Shown here: in pieces, positions 25,617-34,398 of the stretch
How the letters are laid out: the number at the start of each line of letters is the position of its first letter
Position numbering within the stretch: position 1 is the stretch's first letter
DNA from: Spirochaetales bacterium
GTDB taxonomy: Bacteria > Spirochaetota > Spirochaetia > UBA9216
Assembly: GCA_003245835.1 (NCBI GenBank)
Contig: QKCC01000188.1
Location: 1-56,963 of the forward strand
Length of the DNA stretch: 56,963 nt
Direction of reading: 5' to 3'
Notes under the pieces: model-generated
The model's input: only the letters and a program-made list of their open reading frames with translations
The model's database searches: none
What the model was told of the DNA's origin: nothing
Program-made: the position numbers and the translations under genes

Positions 25617-27431
25617 TCAGTTTGTAATTTCGCAGTCCGGCTGAGGCAGTGTTACCGTGAACCGGCATCCCCTTTTCGGCAGGTTTCCGGCTTTGATTGT
25701 TCCGCCGTTCCTGGTAATTATCGAGTAGCAGAGAGACAGCCCGAGCCCAAGATTCTTCGAGTCGGAACTCTTTGTCGTAAAAAACGGGGTAAAGACCGAA
25801 TTTATTTTATCTTGGGGAATTCCCACACCGTCATCCTCAACAGAAATACGAACGACAGACCCGGACGATGCCGGTTCCAGTGATGTCCGGATTTTTACAT
25901 TTCCGCTTCCGGTGATTGCTTCACAGGAGTTTTTTATCAGGTTTATTATAACCTGCCTGAATTCGTTTTTATTCATGGTTATTATCAGCGGATCAGCGTT
26001 TTTTTCCAAAGAAAAATTTATGCTGCCGTATATATCATTCTTGTGAATCAGACTAATGTAATTTTCAACAAGAATATTGGCGTCAAAATCTTCGGTGCTT
26101 GCAAGGTTAGTGTCCGAGAAGGTTACGAGGCGCGAGACTATATTTGAGATAAAGTTCAGCTCATCTTTCAGCTCGGACAGCGGACCGCCGAGGCTTGGAT
26201 CATCCACCTTCTTCCCGATGTAGCGCAGGTAATTAAAAACTATCTCCAGGGAATTATTAATCTCATGCCCCACCCCGGCGGCAAGAAGCCCGATGGAGGA
26301 AAGGTTATCCGAAAGCATCATCTTTTTCTGAAGCGTGTAATAATCTGTGACATCCTCCACAATCACAATATGACCGACCACAGCGACCCCGTCATATATC
26401 GGGACTATTTTCAATGTGTTTATCGAATGGTGTTCGCCGATTGTAATCGGGACATCAAAAAAAGACTGCGTCTCCTTCGAACCGAGTGAAGCCATAATCA
26501 TTCTGTATACGTCGTTCTGCTGTTCGGAAAAAATAAAACTGATATTACGGTAAATATAATTTTCTCTCGGTATCTCAAAATGCCGTTCGAAGGATTTGTT
26601 GGCCATGATTATTTTATGGTCAGGATCAATTACCGCGAGGTTAATCGGAAGCGTATTCAGTATTGCCTCGTTGAACTTCAGAAAGTGATAGAATTCGGAC
26701 TGAAGTTCGGCAAGTTTCACCTTCTCGACAGTTTCGGTGTATGCAAGCCTGATCACATTGACCTTGTCGATGCTGTCGACGGGACCGCTGAAGAGGACCT
26801 TCCCGTTGCGCAGGATGCTGACGCGATCGGCAAAATCATAAAGTTTTTCGATATCGTGAGTTATAAACAGGATCGCAACGCCCTTTCTTTTCAGCCGCTG
26901 AAACACGCCTGTAAAGATCCGGGAAAAACCGGAACCCAGCTTTATAAATATTTCATCAAGAATCAGTATATCGGGTTTTTTCTCCAGCTGCCGAATCAGC
27001 TCTACCGCAGTATATTCGGACGATTTGAGCTCTCTGAGTTTTTTATAGATATCTATTTCGAGACCGTATTCTTTCAGCAGGGCTGCAGCTTCACGGCGTA
27101 CCTTTCTTCGCGGCAGGAAACCCTTCCGGTAAACCCGATCATTGTCGAAAAGAAGATACTCCCACACCAGAAAATTTTCATTTCCGACCCGGTCCTGGTG
27201 GACCATGCACACCCTGGTACCCTTCTGACTGCTGATTGTTCCCGAAGAAGGTTTAAGCGCACCGCTGACAATCTTGCCTAGGGTTGATTTACCGCAGCCG
27301 TTCTCACCAAGCAGGGCATGAATCTCTCCGCTGCAGATATTAAGCGACAGGTTACTCAGGACATTGTTGTAATTGGTACTGTAGGAAACACCGTCGAGAA
27401 TAAAAACATCCCTGCGGCCTAATTCAGGCAT
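25617..27431 (-). CDS. Sensor histidine kinase with N-terminal RbsA-like ABC ATPase domain
   Basis: 604 residues. Residues 8-235 are an ABC ATPase domain: HALLGENGCGKSTL (Walker A 42-50), Q-loop MVHQD, Walker B DILILDE (154-160), switch His192. It aligns end to end with the first ATPase domain of RbsA encoded at 41062-42561, but the signature LSGGQ is replaced by LKSSEYTAVEL and the residue after the catalytic Glu is Ile. Residues ~255-365 form a PAS domain. A NtrB-type kinase core follows, with H389 in GVGHEINNSLE, an N box (NLIKNSCEAI), DDGVGI and GLGLSLCYSI. There are no membrane segments. It overlaps the NtrC-type regulator gene by eight bases, forming a two-component system that probably controls the two sigma-54 operons beside it. 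Confidence 0.88.
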   Translation of the reverse strand: MPELGRRDVFILDGVSYSTNYNNVLSNLSLNICSGEIHALLGENGCGKSTLGKIVSGALKPSSGTISSQKGTRVCMVHQDRVGNENFLVWEYLLFDNDRVYRKGFLPRRKVRREAAALLKEYGLEIDIYKKLRELKSSEYTAVELIRQLEKKPDILILDEIFIKLGSGFSRIFTGVFQRLKRKGVAILFITHDIEKLYDFADRVSILRNGKVLFSGPVDSIDKVNVIRLAYTETVEKVKLAELQSEFYHFLKFNEAILNTLPINLAVIDPDHKIIMANKSFERHFEIPRENYIYRNISFIFSEQQNDVYRMIMASLGSKETQSFFDVPITIGEHHSINTLKIVPIYDGVAVVGHIVIVEDVTDYYTLQKKMMLSDNLSSIGLLAAGVGHEINNSLEIVFNYLRYIGKKVDDPSLGGPLSELKDELNFISNIVSRLVTFSDTNLASTEDFDANILVENYISLIHKNDIYGSINFSLEKNADPLIITMNKNEFRQVIINLIKNSCEAITGSGNVKIRTSLEPASSGSVVRISVEDDGVGIPQDKINSVFTPFFTTKSSDSKNLGLGLSLCYSIITRNGGTIKAGNLPKRGCRFTVTLPQPDCEITN

Positions 27432-28749
27432 CTTGTATTCCGTATTTCTCGATTTTATTATAAAGGGTTTTCCGGCTCATCCCCAGGTCCTCGGCAGTCT
27501 TGGTTTTATTCTGCTCATTTTTAAGAAGGGTTTTAAGAATCAGCTGTTTTTCCATCTCTTCGCGTATATTTTCGGCCGGCTCGGTTTTGCTCTCGGCCTT
27601 CTGCTGCATACCCAGAGGAAGATCTTCAATTTCGATGCTGACGCCGCTGCTCACTGCACAGGCATACTGAACTGTATTTTTCAGCTCCCTGATGTTTCCG
27701 GGCCATTCGTAATCAATAAAAAGATCCAGCACGCCTGGTGAAAGCTTTTTAGCGCCGCCCGAGTTCTTACAGAATTCAGAGATAAAAAACTCTGCGAGCA
27801 GCGGGATGTCCTCCTTCCTGTCTTTCAGCGGCGGCAGCTTCAGAACTGCCGTGCTCAGCCGGTAAAAAAGGTCCTCCCTGAATTCCTTTGCTGCAATCAT
27901 GGACGGCAGGTCCTTGTTTGTTGCGGCGATGAAGCGGACGTCGACCGTAATCGTTTTGTTGCCGCCTATCCTCCGGACTTCATGGTTCTGCAGTGTCCGC
28001 AGGATCTTTGCCTGGATTGCCAGCGACATATCGCCGATTTCATCAAGAAACAGGTTGCCGCCGTCCGCACGTTCGAATACTCCCTTGTAGTCCGAATTCG
28101 CGCCGGTATAAGCACCGCGATCATGACCGAACAGTTCGTTATCGAGGATACTCTCCTGGAATGCCGCGCAGTTGATTTTATGTATGCACGCATCTCTGCG
28201 CTTCGACTTGTCATGAATGTAGTCAGCCAGAACTTCCTTGCCGGTTCCGTTCTCGCCGAGGATCAGTATGGGCAGGTCGGTCGCCGCGAGTTTTGCGGCT
28301 TTGGCAAGCAGCTTCAGAAGCTCGGAGTTCCTGGTTAAGAAAGCTCCCGTTTCTTCGCACCCGCCTGCAGGTTCGGCATTTCCGCTGTCGGACAGGGCTG
28401 AATCTATAACCTTCAGCAGCAGGTCAAAGTCGACAGGCTTCTGGATATAATCATAGGCGCCGATTTTTATGGTATCGACAGCCGATTCAATCGAACCGTA
28501 ACCGGTTATCATGATTACGGGAATATTCTTCTTCAGTGAAATAATATCCCTGAGGAGTCCGCGGCTGTCTTCATCTCCCAGCATCAGATCAAGCAGGATC
28601 AGGTCAAAATCATTCTTCGCCACGCTCTCGAGAGCGGTGCTGCTGTCGTTTGCCCAGCTTACCTTGTAGCCCATCTGTTCAAAGTTGATAGCGAGACTTT
28701 TGCAAACCTTTACCTTATCGTCAATGATGAAAATATTTCTGCCGGCCAT
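27424..28749 (-). CDS. NtrC-family sigma-54-dependent response regulator
   Basis: 441 residues. Receiver 5-115 has phospho-acceptor D54 (LILLDLMLGDE) and K104. The AAA+ domain (about 137-370) has Walker A GENGTGKE (165-172), the sigma-54 contact loop GAYTGA (212-217, Tyr in place of the usual Phe), Walker B GGNLFLDEIGD and an arginine-finger region. A Fis-type helix-turn-helix ends the protein (KTAEDLGMSRKTLYNKIEKYG). It activates sigma-54 polymerase when phosphorylated by the ABC-kinase encoded next to it. It is divergent from the glycyl radical operon, and a 17-bp inverted repeat lies between them. Confidence 0.93.
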   Translation of the reverse strand: MAGRNIFIIDDKVKVCKSLAINFEQMGYKVSWANDSSTALESVAKNDFDLILLDLMLGDEDSRGLLRDIISLKKNIPVIMITGYGSIESAVDTIKIGAYDYIQKPVDFDLLLKVIDSALSDSGNAEPAGGCEETGAFLTRNSELLKLLAKAAKLAATDLPILILGENGTGKEVLADYIHDKSKRRDACIHKINCAAFQESILDNELFGHDRGAYTGANSDYKGVFERADGGNLFLDEIGDMSLAIQAKILRTLQNHEVRRIGGNKTITVDVRFIAATNKDLPSMIAAKEFREDLFYRLSTAVLKLPPLKDRKEDIPLLAEFFISEFCKNSGGAKKLSPGVLDLFIDYEWPGNIRELKNTVQYACAVSSGVSIEIEDLPLGMQQKAESKTEPAENIREEMEKQLILKTLLKNEQNKTKTAEDLGMSRKTLYNKIEKYGIQDA

Positions 28750-28879
28750 GTTACGTAAATATACACCTTCCCCTTCTGAACTGTATAAAATGGTGACAAT
28801 GAATTATCCGGTTTAAACCAATATCTGTCAAGGATTATCAAAAATAGCTAATAAGTCTTTATTCAGTATAGAATTATTC

Positions 28880-28896
28880 TGTGCAACATAAGCACA
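28880..28896. promoter_or_regulatory. Inverted repeat, possible activator site
   Basis: TGTGC-N7-GCACA, the same length as classical NtrC sites (TGCACC-N5-GGTGCA). It lies 10 bases before the sigma-54 -24 element, closer than most enhancers. A perfect palindrome GGTTTAAACC also occurs at 28810-28819, further upstream. Either could bind the NtrC-type regulator. Confidence 0.4.
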
Positions 28897-28905
28897 CTGG
28901 ATAAT

Positions 28906-28920
28906 TGGCACAGCCCTTGC
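28906..28920 (+). promoter_or_regulatory. Sigma-54 promoter of the glycyl radical operon
   Basis: TGGCAC-N5-TTGC, near-perfect -24/-12 consensus with the right GG-to-GC spacing. The predicted transcription start is about 28932, which rules out the longer open frame that begins at 28905 as the start of the first gene. Confidence 0.88.
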
Positions 28921-28961
28921 AGTATATTATCAGGGAAATTTGCCCTGAACGGAGGCCTGAA

Positions 28962-30020
28962 TTGATACCTGAAACAATGAGCGCGGGAGTAATGGTTGAA
29001 CCCCGTAAGATAGTCGTCAGAGAAGTAAAAACACCGCTGATCGGCGATGATGACGTACTGATTAAAGTAAAATACTGCGGTATCTGCGGTACCGATATTC
29101 ATATCTACAACGGTGTCTACAGCCTTGACAAGCTTCCGCTGATCCCGGGACATGAGTTTGTCGGCACCATTGCCGCCGCCGGAAAAAATGTGCGGGGCTG
29201 GCAGATCGGCGAAACAGTCACGGCAGACATCAACCTGAGCTGCGGCTCATGCATTTACTGCCTTCAGAACAAGCCGCTGCTATGCAGCAGTATGAGCCAG
29301 ATCGGTATTCATCAGAACGGGGCGTTCGCCGAATATGTTGCTGCACCGGCGAGGGCACTGTTCAGGCTTAACCCGGAAACTCCTAAAGAGAAGCTTACCC
29401 TCATTGAGCCGGTTTCATGCTGCGTGAGGACATTCAGATCGTCCGGAATATCATTTGCAAAGAGTGTTGTCGTAGTCGGCGGCGGAAGCATGGGAATTCT
29501 TCTGGTGCAGATGGCAAAACTCGTCGGAGCCGCTCCGGTAATAATGGCGGCAAGGCGCCGGCAGACACTTGATACAGCGCTTGCCTCGGGTGCCGACCAC
29601 GCCGTACTCCTCGGCGAGGGAGACATCGATGAAGTGAAAAAACTGACCGGAGGCATGGGAAGCGATTATGTCATAGAGGCGGTCGGACGCCGCGATACAT
29701 ACGAAAAATCATGCGAAATGCTCGGCCCCGGCGGCAGGCTCGTTGTCTTCGGAATCATGGAAGCAGGTGAAAAAACCCCGTTTGAATTCTACCGGACGGT
29801 ACTGCTCGAACAGAGCATGACCGGATCATGCGCAGGCGCCGGCAGCGACTTTTACGAAGCCGCCAGGCTGGTTGAATACAACAGGTTCGACCTGAGCCGC
29901 TACAGCGAGACTATTCTTCCTCTTGAAAATATCGCGGAAGGCTTCGACAGGGCTGTAAACGATAAATCTGCACTTAAAGTAATTATTGATCTTGAAAAAA
30001 TCAAAGGAGCCGCTGAATGA
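28962..30020 (+). CDS. Zinc-dependent medium-chain alcohol/polyol dehydrogenase 1
   Basis: 352 residues of the GatD/sorbitol dehydrogenase branch of the MDR family. The catalytic zinc ligand is Cys39 in YCGICGTD, followed by PGHEFVG. The structural zinc lobe has four cysteines (CGSCIYCLQNKPLLC). The NAD(P) fold has VVVVGGGSMGILLVQMA. It should oxidise a secondary alcohol or polyol with NAD(P). The start is TTG 28962 with GGAGG six bases upstream; the ATG five codons later is too far from the ribosome site, and upstream starts lie before the sigma-54 transcription start. It is the first gene of a four-gene operon; its stop overlaps the next start (ATGA). Confidence 0.87.
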   Translation: MIPETMSAGVMVEPRKIVVREVKTPLIGDDDVLIKVKYCGICGTDIHIYNGVYSLDKLPLIPGHEFVGTIAAAGKNVRGWQIGETVTADINLSCGSCIYCLQNKPLLCSSMSQIGIHQNGAFAEYVAAPARALFRLNPETPKEKLTLIEPVSCCVRTFRSSGISFAKSVVVVGGGSMGILLVQMAKLVGAAPVIMAARRRQTLDTALASGADHAVLLGEGDIDEVKKLTGGMGSDYVIEAVGRRDTYEKSCEMLGPGGRLVVFGIMEAGEKTPFEFYRTVLLEQSMTGSCAGAGSDFYEAARLVEYNRFDLSRYSETILPLENIAEGFDRAVNDKSALKVIIDLEKIKGAAE

Positions 30021-31042
30021 AAGCGCTAGTATGGACCGGACCGAATCAGTCAGAAATAAGAGAAATTGAAAAGCCCGTTCCGGGTGATGATGAAATCCTT
30101 CTTAAGGTAACCGCTACCGGGGTCTGCGGAACTGACCTCACAATCTATAAGGGGTACTTTCCTCCGGAACGTTCGGTCCCGCCTATGGCCCTCGGGCATG
30201 AGATGAGCGGTATAGTTACAGAGACCGGACGGGGAGTTAAGGGTTTCAGTGCAGGAGACAGGGTCATAGTCGATCCGCTTATCTCATGCGGAAGCTGCTA
30301 CAACTGCGCTAAGGGGCTGCGTCATATCTGCAAGACCCTCGCGCTGATTGGTGTAGACATCAACGGTTCTTTCGCCGAATACGTAAAAGTCAAGGCATCG
30401 AAGCTCCACAGGATTCCCGACGGACTGTCCTTCGAAGAGGCCGCACTGTTTGAACCGCTCGCGGTAACAGTACATGCAGTCCGGCGTTCGCGTCTGCTCG
30501 CAGGCGATACAGTGCTCATTGTCGGAGGCGGGCCGATCGGCATACTGCTGGCTATGACGGCTGAAATTGCCGGAGCGCGGACTGTGATTGTATCTGAAAT
30601 CCAGGAATCGAGACTGAAGCTTCTTCGGGAATACGGGTTTACCGCCGTCAACCCCCTTGAAAATGGAAACAGTGAAATAATCGCCGAATACTTCGAAGGA
30701 ATCGGACCGGAAATCGTGTTCGAGGCAACCGGTACACCTCAGGGCTGGCAGGCTTCCATCGATTTGGCCTGTTACCGCGGGCGGATAATCGAGGTAGGCG
30801 TTCCTAAGGGAAAACAGGAAATAGATCTCAGAAAAGGAAACTTCGGAGAGCTCGAGATAATCGGTTCAAGGGTCTACGAACCCGTAGATATAAAAACCGC
30901 CCTTAAGTACCTGAGCGACAGGCGGTACGACTGGAACAAACTCATAAGAACTTTTCCGCTTGCCAAGGGACCTGAGGTACTGGCTGAGCTCGGCAGCGGA
31001 AAAACCGATATCATGAAAGCAATATTTACCCTGCGGGATTAA
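30017..31042 (+). CDS. Zinc-dependent medium-chain alcohol/polyol dehydrogenase 2
   Basis: 341 residues, a second MDR enzyme only distantly similar to the first. Motifs are TGVCGTDLTIYKG, LGHEMSG, the structural zinc lobe CGSCYNCAKGLRHIC, and the nucleotide-binding VLIVGGGPIGILLAM. Like its partner it probably interconverts a polyol and a ketose or ketone. Two different dehydrogenases side by side suggest two oxidation steps or two stereoisomers of the substrate. Ribosome site AAAGGAG; a four-base overlap couples it to gene 1. Confidence 0.87.
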   Translation: MKALVWTGPNQSEIREIEKPVPGDDEILLKVTATGVCGTDLTIYKGYFPPERSVPPMALGHEMSGIVTETGRGVKGFSAGDRVIVDPLISCGSCYNCAKGLRHICKTLALIGVDINGSFAEYVKVKASKLHRIPDGLSFEEAALFEPLAVTVHAVRRSRLLAGDTVLIVGGGPIGILLAMTAEIAGARTVIVSEIQESRLKLLREYGFTAVNPLENGNSEIIAEYFEGIGPEIVFEATGTPQGWQASIDLACYRGRIIEVGVPKGKQEIDLRKGNFGELEIIGSRVYEPVDIKTALKYLSDRRYDWNKLIRTFPLAKGPEVLAELGSGKTDIMKAIFTLRD

Positions 31043-31054
31043 AGGAGATACTCT

Positions 31055-33466
31055 ATGGCTATTGAAGTAAGATTAACCGATACCGAAGCGGCAGGCACAG
31101 TAAGTTGGCGTACAAGCAAACTCAATGAAGAGGTCCTGGCGGTTGAACCTGAAATTTGCGTTGAGAGGGCAAGGCTGGTAACCGACTCATTCAGAAAAAC
31201 CGAGACGGAACCGATGATTATCCGAAGGGCCAGGGCCATAGCCAATGTCCTCCAAAACCAGACAATCTTTATTCACAGGGATCAGCTTATAGCCGGTGTT
31301 CAGGCGAGCAAACTCAGGTCATCGCCGGTCTTTCCTGAAACCGAATCAAATTACTTTGTCCGTGAAATAGACCTCTTTGAAAAACGCGAGCAGGACCGCC
31401 TGATAATTCCTCCTGAAGTCCGAAAAGAGCTGCTTGAAGAGATCTTCCCATACTGGAAGGGCAAGTGTATTGATGAAATCGCGCTCGCCGCCATGCCGGA
31501 AAAAACCCGTGAAATAGCGATGCTTGAAAACCAGATATTCTCAGTCGGCATTCACCTGTCCGGCAGCATCGGTCACATCATTGCGGATTACGACAGGGTA
31601 ATCGCACGGGGTTTTCTCGGAATGAGGCAGGACGCTGAGGCATTCCTGAATTCAGTCGATTTTTCCGATCCGGACAACACTTCAAAACTACATTTTTACA
31701 AGGCGGTCATAATCATCTGTGATGCGGTTATAACCTGGGGACATAGGTACGCCGATCTGGCACGGAACCTGGCCGCGGAAGAAAATGACCCCAGGTGGAA
31801 AAAAGAGCTCGAGCAGATGGCTGACATCTGCGACAGGGTCCCGGCCCTGCCCGCGCGCAATTTCCGCGAGGCCGTACAGGCCTTCTGGTTTTCACACCTG
31901 CTCTGCTACATCGAACAGAACGGTCTTGCCGTATCGGTCGGGCGTTTCGACCAGTTCATGTACCCCTATTACCGGGCAAGCATCGATAAAGGCGAAATAA
32001 CCAGGGAAGAAGCCCAGGAACTGCTGGAATGCCTCTGGATCAAATTTACCGAGGTAATGCGGGCTTACGATTTCGAAGGCGCAAAGTACTACGCCGGATT
32101 CTCGATCTCGGAAAACCTGGTTTTAGGCGGAATGACCCCGGACGGACGTGACGCAGTAAACGAACTTTCCTACATGTGCCTGGATGCCGAGGCCCACACA
32201 AGCCTGTCCCAGCCGAACCTGTCGGTAAGGGTGCATAACGGCATGCCGGAGGATTTCTTCCGAAAGGCAGTCAGACTTGCCTCAACCGGCCGTACAAAGC
32301 CGGAATTCTTCAACGACACAGTTGCAATACAGTCTCTGCTTTCGCTCGGCGTACCGCTGAAGGACGCTCGCGATTACTCGATCTCGGGCTGTGTCGAAGC
32401 AGTACCGCCGCACACAAACGGAATGACAAACGCGGCAATGTCCAACATCGCAAAGGCTCTCGAACTTGCCCTGAACGACGGTGTCTGCAGGCTGAGCGGA
32501 AAACAGATAGGCCCCAAAACGGGCAACCCTGCGGCCTTTAAAAGCATGGATGACGTGATGACTGCCTTCAGAACGCAGGTTGCCGCCTATGTCAAAGAAA
32601 TGGTTACGGCGCTCCAGTTCATCGAGAAAACGCATGCAAAATATCACCCGCTGCCCTACTTCTCGCTCGTAATGGATGACTGCCTTGCCCGAGGAAAGGA
32701 TATCACCGAGGGCGGAGCACGTTACAATTATACAGGACCGCAGGCGGTCGGACTTTCTGATGTTGCCGATTCCCTTGCAGCTATCAGCAAGTTTGTATTC
32801 GACGAGAAAAGTATCTCGATGGATCACCTCGTTAAAGCGTTGGACACGGATTTTCAGGGACACGAAGAACTGCGTCAGATGCTCGCCAATAAAGCACCTA
32901 AATACGGCAACGATGATGATTACGTTGATGAGTTCGCCGGCGAGGCGGTCCGTATATACTGCGAAGAGGTTGAACAGTACCGGAACACCCGCGGAGGGGT
33001 ATACAGACCGGGAGTCTACTCGGTATCAGCCAATGTACCGCTCGGACTGCATGTCGGGGCCACCCCGAACGGCAGAAGGTCGAGGGCGGCACTCGGCGAC
33101 GGCGTAGGACCTGTTCAGGCATGCGACATAATGGGCCCGACCGCGGTAACAAGATCGGTCGCAAAACTCAACCACGAACTCGTAACAAACGGTACGCTGC
33201 TGAACCAGAAATTCAGCCGTGATCTTATGAATACCGAAGAAGGTAAACGCGGACTCGGTGATCTGATACGCAGCTATTTCGACCTCGGCGGCTGGCATAT
33301 CCAGTTCAACGTCGTTGATGCCGAGCTGCTGCGCGAAGCACAGGAAAAGCCCCAGGAACATAAGGATCTGATCATCAGGGTTGCAGGCTACAGTGCTTTC
33401 TTCGTAGAACTCGACAGCAAGGTCCAGGACGACATCATAAACCGTACCGAACAGACAAGATTTTAG
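31055..33466 (+). CDS. Glycyl radical enzyme of the dehydratase/lyase branch
   Basis: 803 residues. The radical site is RVAGYSAFF (Gly778) near the C-terminus and the thiyl site is ISGCVEA (Cys446, with Glu448 two residues on), the GCVE form shared by diol dehydratases, CutC, sulfolyases and related enzymes rather than the Cys-Cys of pyruvate formate-lyase. From memory of the glycerol dehydratase structure, His-Ser of NGHS is here NGLAVS and the Asp 14 residues after the Cys is Asn, so glycerol or propanediol is not the obvious substrate. It needs the activase encoded next to it and strict anaerobiosis. The ribosome site is AGGAG. Confidence 0.92.
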   Translation: MAIEVRLTDTEAAGTVSWRTSKLNEEVLAVEPEICVERARLVTDSFRKTETEPMIIRRARAIANVLQNQTIFIHRDQLIAGVQASKLRSSPVFPETESNYFVREIDLFEKREQDRLIIPPEVRKELLEEIFPYWKGKCIDEIALAAMPEKTREIAMLENQIFSVGIHLSGSIGHIIADYDRVIARGFLGMRQDAEAFLNSVDFSDPDNTSKLHFYKAVIIICDAVITWGHRYADLARNLAAEENDPRWKKELEQMADICDRVPALPARNFREAVQAFWFSHLLCYIEQNGLAVSVGRFDQFMYPYYRASIDKGEITREEAQELLECLWIKFTEVMRAYDFEGAKYYAGFSISENLVLGGMTPDGRDAVNELSYMCLDAEAHTSLSQPNLSVRVHNGMPEDFFRKAVRLASTGRTKPEFFNDTVAIQSLLSLGVPLKDARDYSISGCVEAVPPHTNGMTNAAMSNIAKALELALNDGVCRLSGKQIGPKTGNPAAFKSMDDVMTAFRTQVAAYVKEMVTALQFIEKTHAKYHPLPYFSLVMDDCLARGKDITEGGARYNYTGPQAVGLSDVADSLAAISKFVFDEKSISMDHLVKALDTDFQGHEELRQMLANKAPKYGNDDDYVDEFAGEAVRIYCEEVEQYRNTRGGVYRPGVYSVSANVPLGLHVGATPNGRRSRAALGDGVGPVQACDIMGPTAVTRSVAKLNHELVTNGTLLNQKFSRDLMNTEEGKRGLGDLIRSYFDLGGWHIQFNVVDAELLREAQEKPQEHKDLIIRVAGYSAFFVELDSKVQDDIINRTEQTRF

Positions 33467-34390
33467 ATGATGTCAGAGACAGGAATAATTTTCAATATTC
33501 AGCGGTTTTCACTTCATGACGGCCCGGGGACCAGGACCGTCATATTCTTCAAGGGCTGCCCTTTGAGCTGCCTCTGGTGTTCGAACCCGGAATCACAGAA
33601 CCCGGACGCGGAGCTTTTATACTACAGGAACAAATGTATTCTGTGCGGCAGCTGCGTCAGGGCAGCAGGGGGCAGAGGGCTCGATACAACGGGAATCGAC
33701 ATCAGCAAAGACGGAATCTTACTGAACAGGGCTATTGTAGATACAGTAAAAACAGTCACAGCCTGCCCGACAGGTGCACTCGAAGTTATTGGCCAGAAAA
33801 CCACCGCGGAAGAGATCGTTCCGGTTCTTATGAGGGACGCTCCATATTTCAGACGATCGGGCGGAGGAGTAACACTGTCAGGCGGCGAACCGGCCATGCA
33901 GGCGGGATTCTGCGCCGAAATAATTACACGGCTGACGGAACTAGGCGTTCATACGGCGGTGGAGACATGCGGCCATCGAAGATGGGACCCGTTCATCCGC
34001 GCTGTCGGAGGTGCCGATCTGATCCTTTATGATCTGAAGGGTGCCGACCCGGAAATCCACACCAGGGCTGTGGGTGTAGATAATGAGCTGATACTGGAAA
34101 ATTTCATAAAAATAGTCCGGCTGAAACCGGTCCATGTAAGAATTCCCGTAATCCCCGGATATAACGCAACCGATGAGAACTTCAAACTGACGACAGCCTT
34201 CATCCTGAACAGCGGGTTCAGCGGCGAGGTTCACCTGCTTCCTTATCACAGCTACGGCACGGGTAAGTACAAGGCAATGCAGAAAGAATACAGCCTTAAT
34301 GAAACGAAACCTCCGGAAACAGAACAGCTTGAAAAATGGGCATACAGCTTTGAATCGGAAGGGCTGACAGTCAGGATCCACAGCCACTGA
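33467..34390 (+). CDS. Glycyl radical enzyme activating enzyme (radical SAM)
   Basis: 307 residues. The SAM cluster is CPLSCLWC (Cys31, 35, 38), preceded by FSLHDGPGTRT and followed by GGGVTLSGGEPAMQ. It installs the radical on the neighbouring enzyme. The inserted ferredoxin region is reduced: one CILCGSC triplet (about 56-62) and one later CPTGAL Cys, instead of the two full Cys-x2-Cys-x2-Cys-x3-Cys-Pro sets common in this family, so probably only one auxiliary cluster forms. The ATG follows the enzyme gene's stop directly, which implies translational coupling. Confidence 0.92.
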   Translation: MMSETGIIFNIQRFSLHDGPGTRTVIFFKGCPLSCLWCSNPESQNPDAELLYYRNKCILCGSCVRAAGGRGLDTTGIDISKDGILLNRAIVDTVKTVTACPTGALEVIGQKTTAEEIVPVLMRDAPYFRRSGGGVTLSGGEPAMQAGFCAEIITRLTELGVHTAVETCGHRRWDPFIRAVGGADLILYDLKGADPEIHTRAVGVDNELILENFIKIVRLKPVHVRIPVIPGYNATDENFKLTTAFILNSGFSGEVHLLPYHSYGTGKYKAMQKEYSLNETKPPETEQLEKWAYSFESEGLTVRIHSH

Positions 34391-34398
34391 TAAAAATT

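Noticed and set aside
28905-28961. Longer start (TTG 28905) for the first zinc dehydrogenase
   Set aside because: It lies at the sigma-54 -24 element and before the predicted transcription start; TTG 28962 has a proper ribosome site.
32282-32863. 193-codon frame opposite the glycyl radical enzyme
   Set aside because: Antisense shadow of a well-supported gene, Cys/Arg-rich, without homology.
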